From contig JAADGA010000038.1 in assembly GCA_013152615.1 (NCBI GenBank), positions 9,127 through 14,604 of the forward strand: a DNA stretch of 5,478 nucleotides, written 5' to 3'. The stretch comes from Alphaproteobacteria bacterium. Its GTDB lineage: Bacteria > Pseudomonadota > Alphaproteobacteria > Sphingomonadales > Emcibacteraceae. The position numbers and the translations under genes were made by a program. Position 1 is the first letter of the stretch; each line of letters starts with the position of its first letter. This document shows, in pieces, positions 4,321-5,478 of the stretch. The notes beneath the pieces were generated by a model that worked only from the letters and a program-made list of their open reading frames with translations, was not told the DNA's origin and did not search any database.

Positions 4321-5478
4321 ATGGAAGACCTGCGGAATTTGGAAACGGCAATCATCGCGGCAATTACCGCCAGCGGTGACTTGTCACTACTGGAAGATAT
4401 CAGGATCGCGGAACTCGGTAAAAAAGGCCGGGTCAGCCTGCTGATGCGTGAACTCGGCAAAATGACCCCGGGGGAAAAGAAAGAATTCGGTCCGAAGCTG
4501 AATGGTCTGAAAGGCCGGATTAATCAGGCGATAGCCGATCACAGGGCCACGCTTGAGGCGCGGGAGCTGAACCAGCGCCTGCGATCCGAACGGATTGACA
4601 TCACCCTGCCGTCAGCCCCGGAAAATACTGGCAGCATTCACCCGATCACCCAGGTGACGGACGAGGTCACCGAAATCTTCACCGAACTTGGTTTCAGTGT
4701 CGCCGAAGGCCCGGAAACAGAGCAGGATTTCTATAATTTTACCGCGCTCAATATCCCGCCCGAGCATCCTGCCCGCCAGATGCATGATACGTTTTACTTT
4801 CCCGAGGACAAGGATGGCACCCGCAAGCTGCTGCGGACCCATACCTCGCCGGTGCAGATCAGAACCATGATGGCGGGGCCGCCGCCTTACCGCATCATTG
4901 TCCCGGGGCGGACCTATCGCTGTGACAGTGACGCCACCCACACCCCGATGTTCCATCAGGTCGAGGCGCTGGTCATTGACCGCGACATTCATATGGGCCA
5001 CCTGAAATGGTGCATCGAGGAATTCTGCACCAAATTTTTTGAACTGGATAATGTTAAAATCCGTTTTCGCCCGAGCTATTTCCCCTTTACCGAACCCTCC
5101 GCCGAGGTCGATATTGGCTGCACATTCAAAGACGGTGAGATTCTGATTGGTGATGGCGATGACTGGCTCGAGATTATGGGCTGCGGCATGGTTAATCCGC
5201 GGGTGCTGGAAAATGTCAATCTCGACCCTGACGACTATCAGGGCTTTGCCTTTGGCATGGGGCTGGACCGGATTGCCATGCTCAAATGGGGCATTCCCGA
5301 CCTGCGCGATTTCTTCGCCGCCGACCTGCGCTGGCTAAAGCATTACGGTTTTGCCGCCCTAAACATCCCCTCCCTCAGCACCCGGAACAGAAATACAGGC
5401 GGTAGCGCGAGCGGGGGAACTCAAGTAGCGCAAAGCACGATAGTTCCACCACCAGACAAAAAAGGGGGGGAGCGAGCC
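4321..5478 (+). CDS. pheS: Phenylalanine--tRNA ligase alpha subunit (runs past right edge)
   Basis: PheS forms, with PheT, the alpha2-beta2 enzyme that charges tRNA-Phe; the alpha chain holds the class II catalytic core. Residues 1 to about 88 are the N-terminal helical coiled-coil arm that contacts tRNA. Motif 1 follows from HPITQVTDEVTEIF (107-120), motif 2 around GRTYRCDSDATHTPMFHQVE (196-215) and motif 3 GFAFGMGLDRIAML (308-321); A310 matches E. coli A294, which shapes the Phe pocket. PSYFPFTEPSAEVD (251-264) is also present. The alphaproteobacterial C-terminal extension HYGFAALNIPSL ends at residue 352, near where a stop is expected. Instead the frame stays open to the window edge (386 codons) through an unusual tail rich in G, S, T, P and K. 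The ATG follows GGGTGAAAAT, a modest ribosome binding site, with an in-frame stop at 4291-4293. A TATATA at 4303-4308 could be part of a promoter, but no convincing -35 accompanies it. Confidence 0.95.
   Translation, partial: MEDLRNLETAIIAAITASGDLSLLEDIRIAELGKKGRVSLLMRELGKMTPGEKKEFGPKLNGLKGRINQAIADHRATLEARELNQRLRSERIDITLPSAPENTGSIHPITQVTDEVTEIFTELGFSVAEGPETEQDFYNFTALNIPPEHPARQMHDTFYFPEDKDGTRKLLRTHTSPVQIRTMMAGPPPYRIIVPGRTYRCDSDATHTPMFHQVEALVIDRDIHMGHLKWCIEEFCTKFFELDNVKIRFRPSYFPFTEPSAEVDIGCTFKDGEILIGDGDDWLEIMGCGMVNPRVLENVNLDPDDYQGFAFGMGLDRIAMLKWGIPDLRDFFAADLRWLKHYGFAALNIPSLSTRNRNTGGSASGGTQVAQSTIVPPPDKKGGERA
5379..5478. repeat. Probable repeat-element tail fused in frame to pheS
   Basis: From about 5379 the sequence stops resembling PheS. 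It contains an imperfect hairpin: GGAACT (5416-5421) pairs with AGTTCC (5442-5447), with inner pairs GT/AC and GC/GC around loop GCAAA. It also has a run of six A's and seven G's (5458-5470) and GCGAGC motifs at 5407-5412 and 5472-5477. In the pheS frame it reads GGSASGG and then VPPPDKKGGERA, low-complexity text typical of translated intergenic repeats. The other two forward frames have stops here (TAG at 5403 and 5426). The element's right boundary lies outside the window, and no second copy is visible, so calling it a repeat is an inference from composition and symmetry. Confidence 0.4.

Noticed and set aside
4612..5001. 129-codon minus-strand frame inside pheS
   Set aside because: It overlaps the conserved class II core of PheS on the other strand, with no independent support.

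Overview
The window is a stretch of core chromosome from an alphaproteobacterium with moderate to fairly high G+C. The evidence is an RpoH of the alphaproteobacterial type (RpoH box QKKLFFNLR, region 4.2 with RERVRQIEVRAFEKLQK) directly downstream of an RluD-type pseudouridine synthase, a PheS with the alphaproteobacterial 'HYGFAALNIPSL' C-terminal extension, and a small membrane protein resembling the alphaproteobacterial DUF6476 family. The order within the class cannot be fixed from this sequence.

Layout. At the left edge (1-338, minus) is the 5' part of a small single-pass membrane protein gene, open at the window edge. Its ATG overlaps, head to head, the ATG of rluD (337-1398, plus). After 70 bp carrying an extended -10 promoter comes rpoH (1469-2365, plus), the heat-shock sigma factor. 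rpoH converges, with a 21-bp gap, on a secreted TraB/GumN (Tiki-like) family protein gene (2387-3319, minus). A 310-bp non-coding region (3320-3629) separates this gene from rpmI-rplT (3630-4214, plus; ribosomal proteins L35 and L20). It holds a possible promoter, a possible leader hairpin and a four-copy 12-bp tandem repeat just before the rpmI ribosome binding site. A good intrinsic terminator (4249-4291) follows rplT. pheS (4321 to the right edge, plus) comes next and encodes the phenylalanyl-tRNA synthetase alpha chain.

Taken together the genes serve translation and proteostasis: 23S rRNA modification (rluD), the heat-shock regulon (rpoH), large-subunit proteins (rpmI, rplT) and tRNA charging (pheS). 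The rpmI-rplT-pheS order is the widespread bacterial arrangement; infC is not adjacent upstream.

No CRISPR, phage, defence or transposase gene is visible, and I do not see a new multi-gene system. The unusual items are local: (1) pheS stays open past its conserved C-terminus into a low-complexity, hairpin-forming tail that looks like a repeat inserted in frame; (2) the 12-bp tandem repeat in the rpmI leader, which also lies in a short reading frame overlapping the rpmI start; (3) the overlapping divergent start codons of rluD and its neighbour; (4) small hairpins and repeats between rpoH and the TraB-like gene and in the leader of the latter.
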